Positions 1 to 8,135 of a stretch of DNA of 64,000 bases are shown in pieces; the stretch's first letter is position 1, and the number at the start of each line of letters is the position of its first letter. The position numbers were made by a program, and so were the translations under genes. The notes under the pieces were generated by a model. That model ran no database searches. It was not told the origin of the DNA and was given only the letters and a program-made list of their open reading frames with translations. This DNA is from Acidobacteriota bacterium (lineage in GTDB: Bacteria > Acidobacteriota > Blastocatellia > Pyrinomonadales > Pyrinomonadaceae), in the NCBI GenBank assembly GCA_003385635.1, contig QQUY01000001.1, positions 1,775,001 through 1,839,000 on the forward strand. Direction: 5' to 3'.

Positions 1-700
1 GAAGCTGCTCTGAGCGTGCTGACAGTTTTTTCAGAGCAAGTTCGTTCCCTGCCAGTTCGGTCCCCCTTCGCGAAGCCGCCTCGATCATTTGAAGCCTCGA
101 TTCGGCCTCAAGTTCCATCTCCTTAGCTTCCTGCCTTATTTTCTGAATGCTCTCGATGTCGTGGTCAACCTCTTTCTTGAAGTCTTCCATGTTCTCGCTC
201 TTCAGATACTTGAGCTTGTTCTTTCTGCGCTTTGCAAGAACAAGTTCCTGTCCGCTGGAACGCACAATGCGCGTTGCGGTTAGCCTTGAAGCCAGAGTTT
301 CCGTGTATGCGTCGGCAAGCAAAAGGTTCCTCGACTTGATCTCCTTCAACGCCCTCTTCTCGGATGTCTTAAGTTCCTTGTTGAACCACTTCACTTCATC
401 GGCACGAATCCCGTCAACCGCGATCCTCTCCCTGAGGCCGGTCAGCCAGCGCGCCCTGTAGATAAGCGATCCGGCGGAAGCTCCGAGTCCGACCACGAAT
501 CCTGCGATCAGCGAGATGATCGAAAGAAAAAAGAACATTGCCGCGGTTGGTGTCGCGCTTGAGAAAAGAAAAAGCACGAAGAACAAAAGGGCTGGTACTG
601 CAGCCAATACGGGCGGCGCCGCGACGGCTCCGTATCTAAGGAGCTTGTCGGTAAACTCATCCTTGCTCGTCACCTCGTATCTTGGGACTAAGTCATTCAT
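1..700 (-). CDS. Membrane protein with C-terminal coiled coil (3' end off window)
   Basis: An open reading frame starts at an ATG at 700 and stays open to the left edge, so the C-terminus is missing (233 codons visible). The N-terminal 80 residues hold two hydrophobic segments (about 24-50 and 53-80). The rest is charged and rich in Lys, Glu, Arg and Ala with heptad-like spacing, which suggests a long cytoplasmic coiled coil. There is no signal peptidase site and no recognised enzymatic motif. The gene is divergent from the VWFA-like gene at 820, with about 120 bp between the starts. The codon pattern and continuous frame make it very probably real. Function is unknown; a membrane-anchored scaffold is only a guess. 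Confidence 0.75.
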   Translation of the reverse strand, partial: MNDLVPRYEVTSKDEFTDKLLRYGAVAAPPVLAAVPALLFFVLFLFSSATPTAAMFFFLSIISLIAGFVVGLGASAGSLIYRARWLTGLRERIAVDGIRADEVKWFNKELKTSEKRALKEIKSRNLLLADAYTETLASRLTATRIVRSSGQELVLAKRRKNKLKYLKSENMEDFKKEVDHDIESIQKIRQEAKEMELEAESRLQMIEAASRRGTELAGNELALKKLSARSEQL

Positions 701-772
701 CTTGCGGGATTTACTCTACAGGCTGGACACACTCAGTTCAAACCTTATGGCGCCGAGCCGAAAGCGTTGGTG

Positions 773-778
773 TATAAT
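773..778 (+). promoter_or_regulatory. Possible -10 box upstream of VWFA-like gene
   Basis: A perfect TATAAT hexamer lies about 42 bp before the ATG at 820 in a short divergent intergenic region. No convincing -35 hexamer sits at the right distance, so this is a weak prediction. Confidence 0.3.
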
Positions 779-819
779 ATCGTAATTTCTGTTCATACAG
801 GCCTTATCCGGATGAAGAA

Positions 820-1806
820 ATGATGCTGAAGTACTGCAAGAGAACCATCGTCGCAGCGGCTTTCTCCTCGCTGTTATTGCTTTCTTTTCAATCCTTTGGC
901 CAGGAGTCGGAGGCAACGCCGAAACCGAGGCTCGAGGAGGACGTGCGGGTTGTGACGATCCCAATTTCGATCTTCACCGAAAAGGAACTTGATAAGAAGC
1001 AGGCTGAAGAGTTCGTTGAAGCCGGGGAGATAACCGTCGAGGAAGACGGTGAAGAACAGCAGATACTCTCTATCAGGAGCGTTTCGAATCAACCGATCGC
1101 ATTGGCAGTATTGATTCAGGAAGATCTGACGATGAACATCAACAACCAGTTAAAGGACCTGGGTGAATTCATCAGACGATTGCCCGAAGGATCCCGTGTG
1201 ATGGTCGCGTATCTTCGCTCCGGGACCATACAGATCCGCCAGAAGTTTACAAAAGACCTTGAAGAAGCGGCGGATTCGCTACGGATCGTCGCCGGAAGTC
1301 CGGCGGTAGCGCCGAGAAATCCCTATGACGGCGTGAAAGAGGCGATCGAACGATTTGAAGGTGTTCCGACAGGCCGCCGGGCCATTCTGCTGATCTCCGA
1401 CGGTCTCGATCTCTCAAACGGTGTGAACAGCTCTTCGCCGACGCTAAGCCAGGCGCTCGATACGGCCATCCTGAGAGCACAGCGCAATGGCGTAGCCATC
1501 TACGGTTTCTATGCCTCCGCTACCTACACTTCAGGCGGCAACTCCCGATTGATCGGTAACGCGCAAAGCTCGTTGTTGAGGATAGCGAGAGAAACGGGTG
1601 GAAAAGCCTTTTTCCAGGGCAGCCTGACGCCTGTCTCGTTCGAACCTTTCTTCCGAGACCTGGATCGTGCGTTGAACAGGCAATTCGCTCTCTCCTACCT
1701 TTCAACACATATGAAGAAGGGGTATCACAAGGTCGAAGTCCTGAGCTCGAATCCGGTGGTGAAGATCGAGCATCCAAAAGGCTACTATTACCGTCGCCGA
1801 AGGTAG
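820..1806 (+). CDS. Secreted VWFA-related domain protein
   Basis: This 328-residue protein has a Sec signal peptide (hydrophobic core about 10-25, then SFGQES). It resembles the VWFA-related proteins that are abundant in Acidobacteriota. The Rossmann-like VWA core can be followed: a first strand IALAVLIQ near residue 90, a helix with LGEFIRRLPEGSRV, and the later strand/loop AILLISDG near 187. The metal-ion-dependent adhesion site, normally DxSxS after the first strand, reads QEDLTM here, so the canonical MIDAS looks lost. The C-terminus (RQFALSYLSTH, then KVEV) matches the usual ending of the family. Expected role is an exported protein-protein interaction module; the partner is unknown. It converges on the zinc-ribbon gene at 1817 with only 10 bp between them. 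Confidence 0.8.
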   Translation: MMLKYCKRTIVAAAFSSLLLLSFQSFGQESEATPKPRLEEDVRVVTIPISIFTEKELDKKQAEEFVEAGEITVEEDGEEQQILSIRSVSNQPIALAVLIQEDLTMNINNQLKDLGEFIRRLPEGSRVMVAYLRSGTIQIRQKFTKDLEEAADSLRIVAGSPAVAPRNPYDGVKEAIERFEGVPTGRRAILLISDGLDLSNGVNSSSPTLSQALDTAILRAQRNGVAIYGFYASATYTSGGNSRLIGNAQSSLLRIARETGGKAFFQGSLTPVSFEPFFRDLDRALNRQFALSYLSTHMKKGYHKVEVLSSNPVVKIEHPKGYYYRRRR

Positions 1807-1816
1807 CGATTGCGTA

Positions 1817-2272
1817 TCAATCGATTCGCCCTTTGCATACTGAGCAGACGCGCACTTCTTCCTGCATCAGCAGGCCTATCCAAAACAAGAACAAGGTAAA
1901 GATCAGCAGCAGCGTGAAAACCGCCCAGCCTGCAGAAGAAACGCGCTTTGTGACGATCGGAAGTGCGGTAGTACCGCAGTGCGGGCATCGATAAACGGGC
2001 CGCATGTTCCAATCGCCGTGTCTTGCAGGAAGCTCCGATGTGCGGAACGGATCGTCGATCGGCTGGCCATATTCGATCTGCTCGGTATCGCGTGCGCCGC
2101 GCCGCTCACCCTGGAATTCCCCAGTGCTCCACGAATAAGGCCTCGGCGGCGATTTCTCAAAGTCCGACCGCTGCCGCTGTCGTGAATGGACATCGCGGAA
2201 GGACATCCCGCAGCGCCTGCAGAAAAGCGCCGAATCCGGATTCTCCTGTCCACAGTTTCCGCATTCGATCAT
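1817..2272 (-). CDS. Zinc-ribbon membrane protein with LITAF-like C-terminal domain
   Basis: About 151 residues. The N-terminus is a zinc ribbon (CGNCGQ, then CRRCG about 14 residues later). A polar linker of about 70 residues follows. The C-terminal third has CPHCG, a 23-residue hydrophobic stretch (AGWAVFTLLLIFTLFLFWIG) and CSVCKG. That CxxC / hydrophobic insert / CxxC arrangement is the layout of the LITAF-like domain, a monotopic zinc-binding membrane module. I place the start at the ATG at 2272, directly before the ribbon. A GTG at 2284 overlapping the upstream gene's stop is the alternative. The gene follows the dehydrogenase gene at 2285 and is probably co-transcribed with it. Function is unknown. 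Confidence 0.75.
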   Translation of the reverse strand: MIECGNCGQENPDSALFCRRCGMSFRDVHSRQRQRSDFEKSPPRPYSWSTGEFQGERRGARDTEQIEYGQPIDDPFRTSELPARHGDWNMRPVYRCPHCGTTALPIVTKRVSSAGWAVFTLLLIFTLFLFWIGLLMQEEVRVCSVCKGRID

Positions 2273-2284
2273 AGGTAGTGCCAC

Positions 2285-3256
2285 TTAGTCGAACCTTACC
2301 CTTTTACCCGTCTTGATCGCTTCATAGACCGATTCGACAAGTTCGACTGACTTGTATCCATCGAGCGCCGTAACGGGAGGTTCCTTCCCTTCGATGATCG
2401 CGTCAATGAAGGCCAGGTCTTCCTGTACGTACCCCCAGCGCTCTTCTTTCTCGGTCATGGCCCAGGAATGGGTATCAAAATTCGCGTCCCAACCCTGCGA
2501 ATCGATGAGGTGCTCCATTTCCTGGGTGAGTATGGTTCTGTGATGACAGAACACCTCGATCCGCTCAAATGGGAATATCCAGCTCGCATCCGACGATGAA
2601 GCAAACGTGCAGTGAAATCCGTTCCTGAACTTGAAGATCACCGAAAACTCGTCAAGTTCCGGATACTCGTGTTGAGAGCCGTAGGCTACAAGCTCTTCGA
2701 TCTCCCCGAACTGGAACCGCATCATGTCGAACAGGTGGATCGTCGTTTCATAAAGGAAGCCGCCTGTCACATTCACATCGCCGGTCCACTCCGGATTTTT
2801 GAGCTCGCCTCGGTTCATCTTGATATGCGCTGAATGAGCCCTGTCTTCGCCGAGAAGCTCTTTCAGTTTTGCGTAGACCGGCGCGTATCGGCGGTTGTGC
2901 CCGACCTGAAATACGTTCTCACTCGAAAGAGCCGAATCCAGCAGTTCCTGAGCAGCTTCCAGACCGATCGCAAAGGGCTTCTCGCAAAAAACATGCTTAC
3001 CGTGCGCGACTGCGTCTTTCGCGATCTCGACGTGGGTCTTGTTCGGCGTGCATACGAGCACGGCGTCACAATGATCGAACAACTCCTCTCGCGAAGAGCA
3101 GACTTTGCCGCCGATCTTTCTGGCGGCTGCCTCAGCTCTTTCCGGAACGATGTCGAACAGAGCACCGATCTCGGCACGCTCGTCCCCGGTGTAGATACGC
3201 CCGTGGACATTACCTATGTACCCGGTCCCGATTATCCCGATCCTGACCTTTGACAT
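2285..3256 (-). CDS. Gfo/Idh/MocA-family NAD(P)-dependent oxidoreductase
   Basis: A 323-residue soluble protein with the full family layout. The N-terminal Rossmann domain has the nucleotide-binding loop GIIGTGYIGNVH (7-18). The hallmark EKP motif (HVFCEKPFAIG) lies near residue 92. The C-terminal alpha/beta domain follows, including GGFLYETTIHLFDMMRF, where the His-x(3)-Asp pattern supplies catalytic residues in the family. Family members oxidise or reduce sugars, inositols or their derivatives; the substrate cannot be read from sequence. It lies 3 bp downstream of a sugar phosphate isomerase/epimerase-like gene (3260-4105), a pairing common in inositol and rare-sugar catabolism, so the two probably act in one pathway. 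Confidence 0.9.
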   Translation of the reverse strand: MSKVRIGIIGTGYIGNVHGRIYTGDERAEIGALFDIVPERAEAAARKIGGKVCSSREELFDHCDAVLVCTPNKTHVEIAKDAVAHGKHVFCEKPFAIGLEAAQELLDSALSSENVFQVGHNRRYAPVYAKLKELLGEDRAHSAHIKMNRGELKNPEWTGDVNVTGGFLYETTIHLFDMMRFQFGEIEELVAYGSQHEYPELDEFSVIFKFRNGFHCTFASSSDASWIFPFERIEVFCHHRTILTQEMEHLIDSQGWDANFDTHSWAMTEKEERWGYVQEDLAFIDAIIEGKEPPVTALDGYKSVELVESVYEAIKTGKRVRFD

Positions 3257-3259
3257 AGA

Positions 3260-4105
3260 CTATGCAGTCCCCCCGGCAGCTCCCTGCTCGAGTCCAAGTG
3301 TATCGATCGTGGCCCTTCGCGCCTTTTCGGCAACTTCGAAAGGATCGTGGTCCCAGTACTCCGGACGGAAAATCTCTATCGAGACCATTCGGTCGTAGCC
3401 TATCCCGTCAAAGTGTGACTTGATCTCCTTGATCGGAAGAATGCCGAGACCCGGATAAAGCCTGTGGGCATCCGTGAGGTCTTCTTTCGGTAGGTTCTCC
3501 GCGTCATTTATGTGAAAGATAAAGAGCTTCGCAGGATCGAGCGTGTCGATCGCCTTATACGTGGAATTCCCCGCGTAGAAATGAAACGTGTCGATCACTA
3601 GTCCTATGTTCTCGCGGTCGGTCCTTTCAACGATCTCTTTGCACAGGTCGAGCGTCTGCACCGAACAATCCGTCTGTCCCAGGAACTCAAATGCCAGCGA
3701 AACATTGTGGTTTGCCGCGATATCGCTAAGCTCGTGCAATACCTCGACCGAGCCCTCGATGATCTCTTCTTCCGACTTCCCTTCCGGGAGTTTCCCAGGA
3801 ACGATCACTACATACGGACAGCTGATCTTTCCAGCGATGGAGCTAAGTTCTTCGCACTCCGCCTTGATGCCTTCGTATTCTTCAGGGGTGCGGAAAGTGA
3901 CGTGTTCGATCGAGTTGATCGAATAGGGCTCAAGACCCGCTTCGTCTAGAAGCGCCTTCAGGTCTTCGACGGTGCTAGTTTGCAAAAACTTCCTTAGCTT
4001 TGAGGCCCAGATTTCTATCAGGTCGTAACCTGCTTTCGATGCCGCTTTTATATCGGTTTGTAGATCGGCGTGCATGGTTGTCGCGCCGTTCAATGCGATC
4101 TTCAT
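3260..4105 (-). CDS. Sugar phosphate isomerase/epimerase (AP-endonuclease-2-like TIM barrel)
   Basis: About 281 residues from the ATG at 4105, which has a GGAG Shine-Dalgarno about 8 nt upstream; the frame is open further upstream but that part looks non-coding. The sequence fits the xylose-isomerase-like TIM barrel family. Examples are AASKAGYDLIEIWASKL at the first strand, then NVSLAFEFLGQTDCSVQT, IGLVIDTFHFYAGN, IFHINDAENLP and MVSIEIFRPEYW, which supply the Glu, Asp and His metal ligands expected of the fold. Relatives isomerise or dehydrate keto-inositols and sugars. It is translationally close to the Gfo/Idh/MocA gene at 2285. The exact substrate is unknown. Confidence 0.85.
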   Translation of the reverse strand: MKIALNGATTMHADLQTDIKAASKAGYDLIEIWASKLRKFLQTSTVEDLKALLDEAGLEPYSINSIEHVTFRTPEEYEGIKAECEELSSIAGKISCPYVVIVPGKLPEGKSEEEIIEGSVEVLHELSDIAANHNVSLAFEFLGQTDCSVQTLDLCKEIVERTDRENIGLVIDTFHFYAGNSTYKAIDTLDPAKLFIFHINDAENLPKEDLTDAHRLYPGLGILPIKEIKSHFDGIGYDRMVSIEIFRPEYWDHDPFEVAEKARRATIDTLGLEQGAAGGTA

Positions 4106-4263
4106 ATATGTCTCCGAAAATAGGTGATTAGAAAAGAAGATGTTATCACGACGCCGCACCGGCATGCGACGCTGAGGGAACCAATTCGAACCCTGTTGAA
4201 AATTAAGCGGGAGCCGTTCGATCAAAGCTCGAATAGCAAGCAGATCTGATGGAATTATGCTTG

Positions 4264-4863
4264 CTAGTAGATCGTGAAGTTGTACTGAACCGTTTTGTTC
4301 ACTGTGTATGGCTGGCCTTTTCGTGTGGGAGGCGAGAATTGGATCTTCTTTGCAGCTTCGATCGCCCGCTCGGTAAGACCGTCGGGCAAACCCTTTACCG
4401 CGGTTACGGAACCGATTGATCCGTCAGCTTTGAACGTGACCTTGAGGATCACTTTTCCTGAGACGTTGTTGTGGCGAGCCTCGCTTGTGTAACCGGGCCT
4501 TGGTTTTGAGCTGATCTTCAATGGTCGATCACTAGCACTGTTCTCGGACTTGTCGCATCCTTTACCTGAACATTCTCCATGCTCACGCCTTGTAGTCTGA
4601 GTTCCGCCAATCGCCGATCCAAAACCCGTTCCTCTTTCAGATTTCGGATCTCGGGCTGCACAGGAAGCTTCCCCGGTACCCCAAACGACGGAATCCGTCG
4701 CATGTCGATGGCCGACCGCAGCGAATTCGCGATTCGACTCACCCGCCCCGGGCCTTGGAATACCTATAAAGCCGGAAAGGGCACCAGCTACAAACAGGCC
4801 CACTGACAAAGAGAAGCCGAAAGCAACAAAGCCTGGAAACGTGATCTTTGGTAAAAATCTCAT
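4264..4863 (-). CDS. Short TonB-family protein (energy transducer C-terminal domain)
   Basis: I choose the ATG at 4863, giving 199 residues that begin MRFLPKI followed by a membrane anchor (about 10-35). A variable, polar middle follows. The C-terminal 85 residues are a clear TonB C-terminal domain: SKPRPGYTSEAR, GKVILKVTFKADGSIGSV, a helix GLTERAIEAAKKIQF, then PYTVNKTVQYNF. Such proteins link inner-membrane energy to outer-membrane receptors or act as periplasmic scaffolds. The C-terminal domain is close to that of the protein at 25235-26713. A second frame is open across 4518-4742, but the frame used here runs through without a stop, so I see no firm frameshift. It is divergent from the lytic transglycosylase gene. 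Confidence 0.75.
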   Translation of the reverse strand: MRFLPKITFPGFVAFGFSLSVGLFVAGALSGFIGIPRPGAGESNREFAAVGHRHATDSVVWGTGEASCAARDPKSERGTGFGSAIGGTQTTRREHGECSGKGCDKSENSASDRPLKISSKPRPGYTSEARHNNVSGKVILKVTFKADGSIGSVTAVKGLPDGLTERAIEAAKKIQFSPPTRKGQPYTVNKTVQYNFTIY

Positions 4864-4980
4864 CTGTCGAGAGAAGATCGTTAATGCAGCGTGAGGTGCC
4901 GCTGCAACCTGAGCCGTTGCATATCGCTCAAATAAATTGCTATGCTCAGGAAGTTCCAATCCCTCCCGTTCCCTCAGATT

Positions 4981-6375
4981 ATGAAAACGATGAAATTCCT
5001 TCTTATCGCGGCGCTTCTTGTCTGCGCACCGCTCGCATTTTCACAAGCACGGGACGCAGAGCTTTCAAAGGTCCAGTCACTCGATTCCGCAGCCAAGAAT
5101 TCAGACGGCTCGCTTCCCCTGATGGGCGTCGCCGATCATATGTATCGGGCAGACGTTTATATGTCGAACCGGCAATTCCCTGCCGCGCAGGCGCACTGGA
5201 AGATCGTGCTCGAGAAGTACCCGGAAGACGAAGCGATCCCCAAGGCGTTGTTCGGAATGGGCCGATCGAACATGTGGCAGAGGAACTACGAGACCGCGAT
5301 CGAGTGGTTCGACAAGGCGGTCAAGAACCACATCGACAACGAATGGGGCCAAGAATCGCTGAACTACCAGGGCGCTTGCTATGTCAGGATTGGAGCCAAT
5401 CTCGATGCTGCTCGTACTTATGGGATGTACGCTGCGATGTTCCCGGACGGAAAGCGGATCGAGTCGGCGTATATGAACATCATCGATGCCTACCGGGAGG
5501 CCGGCCAGTACGCTAACGCCGACGAATGGGTCGATAAAACGGTCGCGAAATTTAAGGGACAGACGACAGAGATCAACGCGCTTCACGCGCGTTTGAGGAT
5601 GAATGTTTATACGGAAGACTGGAAAGCAGCGATCGGCACCGCCGAAACATTGCTCAGCCTAAACCGGTTCTCCCGAACTTTCGCCGAAAAATATGAGGTG
5701 GTCTACTTGAAAGCCTATGCCCTGGAAAGGTCCGGGGCGAAAGATCTCGCGGCGCGAGTTTATTCATCCATCCCTGCGAACCCGAAGATCTATCATGCGG
5801 GTCTGGCTTCCGACAGGCTGGAAGGTCTTGGAGAGAATACCGCGGCGAGAAGAGCCCAAATGAGATCAGGAGCCTCGAGGATCTCGGGCCAGTTTCCCGT
5901 AAGGTTCAAGAGCGAGCTTCTAAAACACTCGAAAAAGAGGAACATCGATCCGCGATTTTTGTTGGCGATAATGAAGCAGGAAAGCAGTTTCCGGCCGCGT
6001 GCAAAATCTCCTGCCGCAGCCCGCGGACTTCTTCAGCTAACGTACGACACAGCGCTTGTTTACAAAGAAGAGGCGGGGTATTCGCAGATAACCGCCAACA
6101 GCCTTTATTCACCAGCGGTCAACATCGCAATCGGCACAGCATACGTCGAGAAACTGAAAAATCAGTTCAGCGGGCTTTATGAACCGATCGCGGCTTCATA
6201 CAACGGCGGCGAGGACAATGCCGAACGCTGGCTCAATCGAAGCAAGCCGAAGGACCGCGCGATCTTCGCGTCGGAAGTTGGATTCGGTGAGACGAAGAAA
6301 TACGTCTCGATCGTGATGGCGAATTACAGAGTGTACAGCGAGCTTTATGACGAGAACTTGAACCGCATTCAATGA
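4981..6375 (+). CDS. Soluble lytic murein transglycosylase (Slt-like)
   Basis: 464 residues from the ATG at 4981, which begins a good signal peptide (MKTMKFLLIAALLVCAPLAF, then SQ). Residues about 40-300 are helical repeats of TPR character, as in the ring of Slt70. The C-terminal SLT domain begins near 320 with NIDPRFLLAIMKQESSF; the Glu of KQESSF (about 334) is the predicted catalytic acid. SPAAARGLLQL, NIAIGTAY and ASYNGGEDNAERW follow in the expected order. It should cleave the MurNAc-GlcNAc bond of peptidoglycan in the periplasm, producing 1,6-anhydro muropeptides. An upstream ATG at 4942 would add residues before the signal peptide and is unlikely. Its stop codon is the first three bases of a heptamer repeat. 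Confidence 0.92.
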   Translation: MKTMKFLLIAALLVCAPLAFSQARDAELSKVQSLDSAAKNSDGSLPLMGVADHMYRADVYMSNRQFPAAQAHWKIVLEKYPEDEAIPKALFGMGRSNMWQRNYETAIEWFDKAVKNHIDNEWGQESLNYQGACYVRIGANLDAARTYGMYAAMFPDGKRIESAYMNIIDAYREAGQYANADEWVDKTVAKFKGQTTEINALHARLRMNVYTEDWKAAIGTAETLLSLNRFSRTFAEKYEVVYLKAYALERSGAKDLAARVYSSIPANPKIYHAGLASDRLEGLGENTAARRAQMRSGASRISGQFPVRFKSELLKHSKKRNIDPRFLLAIMKQESSFRPRAKSPAAARGLLQLTYDTALVYKEEAGYSQITANSLYSPAVNIAIGTAYVEKLKNQFSGLYEPIAASYNGGEDNAERWLNRSKPKDRAIFASEVGFGETKKYVSIVMANYRVYSELYDENLNRIQ

Positions 6376-6407
6376 TCACGTATCAGGGATCAAGTATCGC
6401 TGACGCA
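6373..6407 (+). repeat. Heptamer repeat overlapping a stop codon
   Basis: Five consecutive 7-bp words follow each other without a break: TGATCAC, GTATCAG, GGATCAA, GTATCGC, TGACGCA. The first three bases are the stop codon of the lytic transglycosylase gene. The words resemble the inverse of the 14-bp units at 38461-38740. Confidence 0.6.
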
Positions 6408-6414
6408 TCCATTC

Positions 6415-6444
6415 GAGCCCGGCAGGCAATGACTTGTCGGGCTC
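6415..6444 (+). terminator. Intrinsic terminator-like hairpin after lytic transglycosylase
   Basis: GAGCCCG and CGGGCTC pair across a loop of about 16 bases, and a pyrimidine-rich tract (TTCTGTTCTTCTCC) follows. It lies 40 bp after the stop codon. Confidence 0.6.
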
Positions 6445-6515
6445 TTCTGTTCTTCTCCCCAATCAATATCACCAAGTCGTTCGTCAGCCTTTTTACGGTG
6501 TTCGATACATTATCT

Positions 6516-6571
6516 TTGATCTCTGATACCTGACACTTGATCCTCGATACCTGATCCCTGTTTCCTACCTA
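6516..6571 (+). repeat. Heptamer repeat upstream of lipoprotein gene
   Basis: Eight back-to-back 7-bp words: TTGATCT, CTGATAC, CTGACAC, TTGATCC, TCGATAC, CTGATCC, CTGTTTC, CTACCTA. The period is exact although the words vary. It ends about 58 bp before the start codon at 6630. Confidence 0.6.
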
Positions 6572-6629
6572 CACAGGTAGTGCTTCAGTTCGGCCCTCCG
6601 AATACCCTTTCCTCATACGGAGGGAAAAT

Positions 6630-7214
6630 ATGAAGCTCAAACTCATTCTGGCCGTGACGGCACTCGCAGTTTTCGCTGCCGCCTGCGGAACATCAGCATC
6701 GGGTCCTGCAACTTTGACCGTCAAGAAAGACGGAGGTGATTCGATCGAAGTCCCCGTTAGGTCTGGCGGATTCTACGCATCGACCAAGACCTGGTCAAGA
6801 CCCGGCAAGACGGCGAAATCGTCCAGCTACTTCATATGCGTCGCCAACTACGACATTGACATGTCGCAGGGTGCAATATCGATAGGTGCCAAGGTGTCTG
6901 CCGACGATCAGACCAAGATCTGCTTCAGCTTGAACGGCGAAGAGAACGGAACGGACAAGTCTGCGCCCGTCGCAGGAACCTATGAAATGGAGAAACGCGG
7001 AGACGACTTCCCGTTCAACAGCATCTCCTCGGTCTTCATTCGAAGCATGGAAGATGGAAAAGAGGTAAGACACTCGTTCAGTACCGCGAAGTCTGAAGGA
7101 TCGATCAAGCTAACAAGCGCATCCACAGACGATGTGGCCGGCGAGATCGACCTCTCGGATGGGCAGAATGAGGTCAAAGGCATATTTACCGCAAAGGCGT
7201 TCAAGAGATCATAA
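6630..7214 (+). CDS. Putative lipoprotein of unknown function
   Basis: 194 residues with a lipoprotein signal: MKLKLILAVTALAVF followed by the lipobox AAAC with Cys at about 20. A strong Shine-Dalgarno (GGAGGG) sits just before the ATG. The mature part is a beta-rich, charged domain (for example TLTVKKDGGDSIEVP, VAGTYEM, AGEIDLSDGQNEVKG) with no motif I recognise. The final part looks like a domain describing change to charge or display of a small beta-sandwich protein, but this is not enough for a family call. It lies 32 bp upstream of another secreted protein gene, so the two may form an operon. Confidence 0.75.
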   Translation: MKLKLILAVTALAVFAAACGTSASGPATLTVKKDGGDSIEVPVRSGGFYASTKTWSRPGKTAKSSSYFICVANYDIDMSQGAISIGAKVSADDQTKICFSLNGEENGTDKSAPVAGTYEMEKRGDDFPFNSISSVFIRSMEDGKEVRHSFSTAKSEGSIKLTSASTDDVAGEIDLSDGQNEVKGIFTAKAFKRS

Positions 7215-7246
7215 GCCATTCAATACCTGCAATTAGGGAGATTCAA

Positions 7247-8059
7247 ATGAACAAAAAAACTGCATTCACAGCACTTCTGATAGCGGCTCTTCTCGCGATC
7301 CCGGCTGAAGCCCAGATCGGCAACATCGTCAAGAAGGTCAAGTCCGCCGTGTCATCCGAAACGAAATCATCCCCAAAAGAGAACTCCGACCCGGTTTCTG
7401 GTACGAAGACGGTTCCTTCAGCCAACCCATCCGCAGGTGATGCGGATTTCATATTTGTCGGCGAGAACGGACTCGAGGGCACGGCCCTTAGCGAGTTACG
7501 CGCCTGCTCAGAAAACAACAGGAACGCGAAGACTACGCTCGGCCCGAGATTTAAACAATGGATCGATGAGATCTCGCCGACAGCGCAACTCAAAATGTAC
7601 GAGATGGGACGTTGCGAATTGATGGGATTTCACGTGATCGATAATCCTTCACACAAGTACCGGAAGCCCGAAGATCTCGCGGAAAGAAATCCAGGGAGGT
7701 CCGCATACGAAGTTTCCGGCGATGCGCTGGTGCTTATTAAAGAATTCAGTGCGCCCGCGTTGTATGTAGTTGTAGTGCCAGAAGTAGCAAAAGCGGGCCT
7801 CGCGCTCTCTGACCTCAACCTTTGCGTCAATCCCGAAAAGAAGGACCACTACCGTCGTATAACCAAGAGCGCCAGCAATTGTCACGACCTCAAGCAGATG
7901 CTGTACGTATTTGAGCAGTACAAGCAGTATCCCGGGGACCTTCAGACCAACTCGGCGCTTTTCAACGAGAAGGACTACACGGCACTGAACAAGCAGGGCA
8001 AGTTCAAGGGCTTAAAGGTGTACACGCTTGTTGGAAAGGCCCTTGAACCCCTCAAATAG
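7247..8059 (+). CDS. Secreted protein of unknown function
   Basis: 270 residues with a signal peptide (MNKKTAFTALLIAALLAIPAEA, cleavage after AEA) and a Shine-Dalgarno GGGAG 8 nt upstream. A Ser/Lys-rich linker (about 30-60) is followed by a compact domain with scattered Cys (three or four) that could form disulphides. I recognise no enzyme motif. The neighbours at 6630 and 8136 are also exported proteins of unknown role, all on the same strand with short gaps, which suggests one exported gene set. Confidence 0.75.
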   Translation: MNKKTAFTALLIAALLAIPAEAQIGNIVKKVKSAVSSETKSSPKENSDPVSGTKTVPSANPSAGDADFIFVGENGLEGTALSELRACSENNRNAKTTLGPRFKQWIDEISPTAQLKMYEMGRCELMGFHVIDNPSHKYRKPEDLAERNPGRSAYEVSGDALVLIKEFSAPALYVVVVPEVAKAGLALSDLNLCVNPEKKDHYRRITKSASNCHDLKQMLYVFEQYKQYPGDLQTNSALFNEKDYTALNKQGKFKGLKVYTLVGKALEPLK

Positions 8060-8070
8060 ACTCCCTCAAT

Positions 8071-8110
8071 GAGTCGCCCCCGGCCTTTCGAAAAAAATCG
8101 CGGGCGGCTC
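8071..8110 (+). terminator. GC-rich hairpin between secreted-protein genes
   Basis: GAGTCGCCC (8071-8079) can pair with GGGCGGCTC (8102-8110) over nine base pairs, one of them G-T. There is no clean T-run after it, so it could be an attenuating or processing hairpin instead of a terminator. Confidence 0.4.
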
Positions 8111-8135
8111 ATCCTGTTTCAAAGCGAGGTGTGAA

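Noticed and set aside
4518..4742. Possible frameshift in the short TonB gene, because another frame is open in the variable middle part.
   Set aside because: The annotated frame runs from a membrane anchor to the TonB domain without a stop; the middle region is variable in this family, so a double frameshift is not needed.
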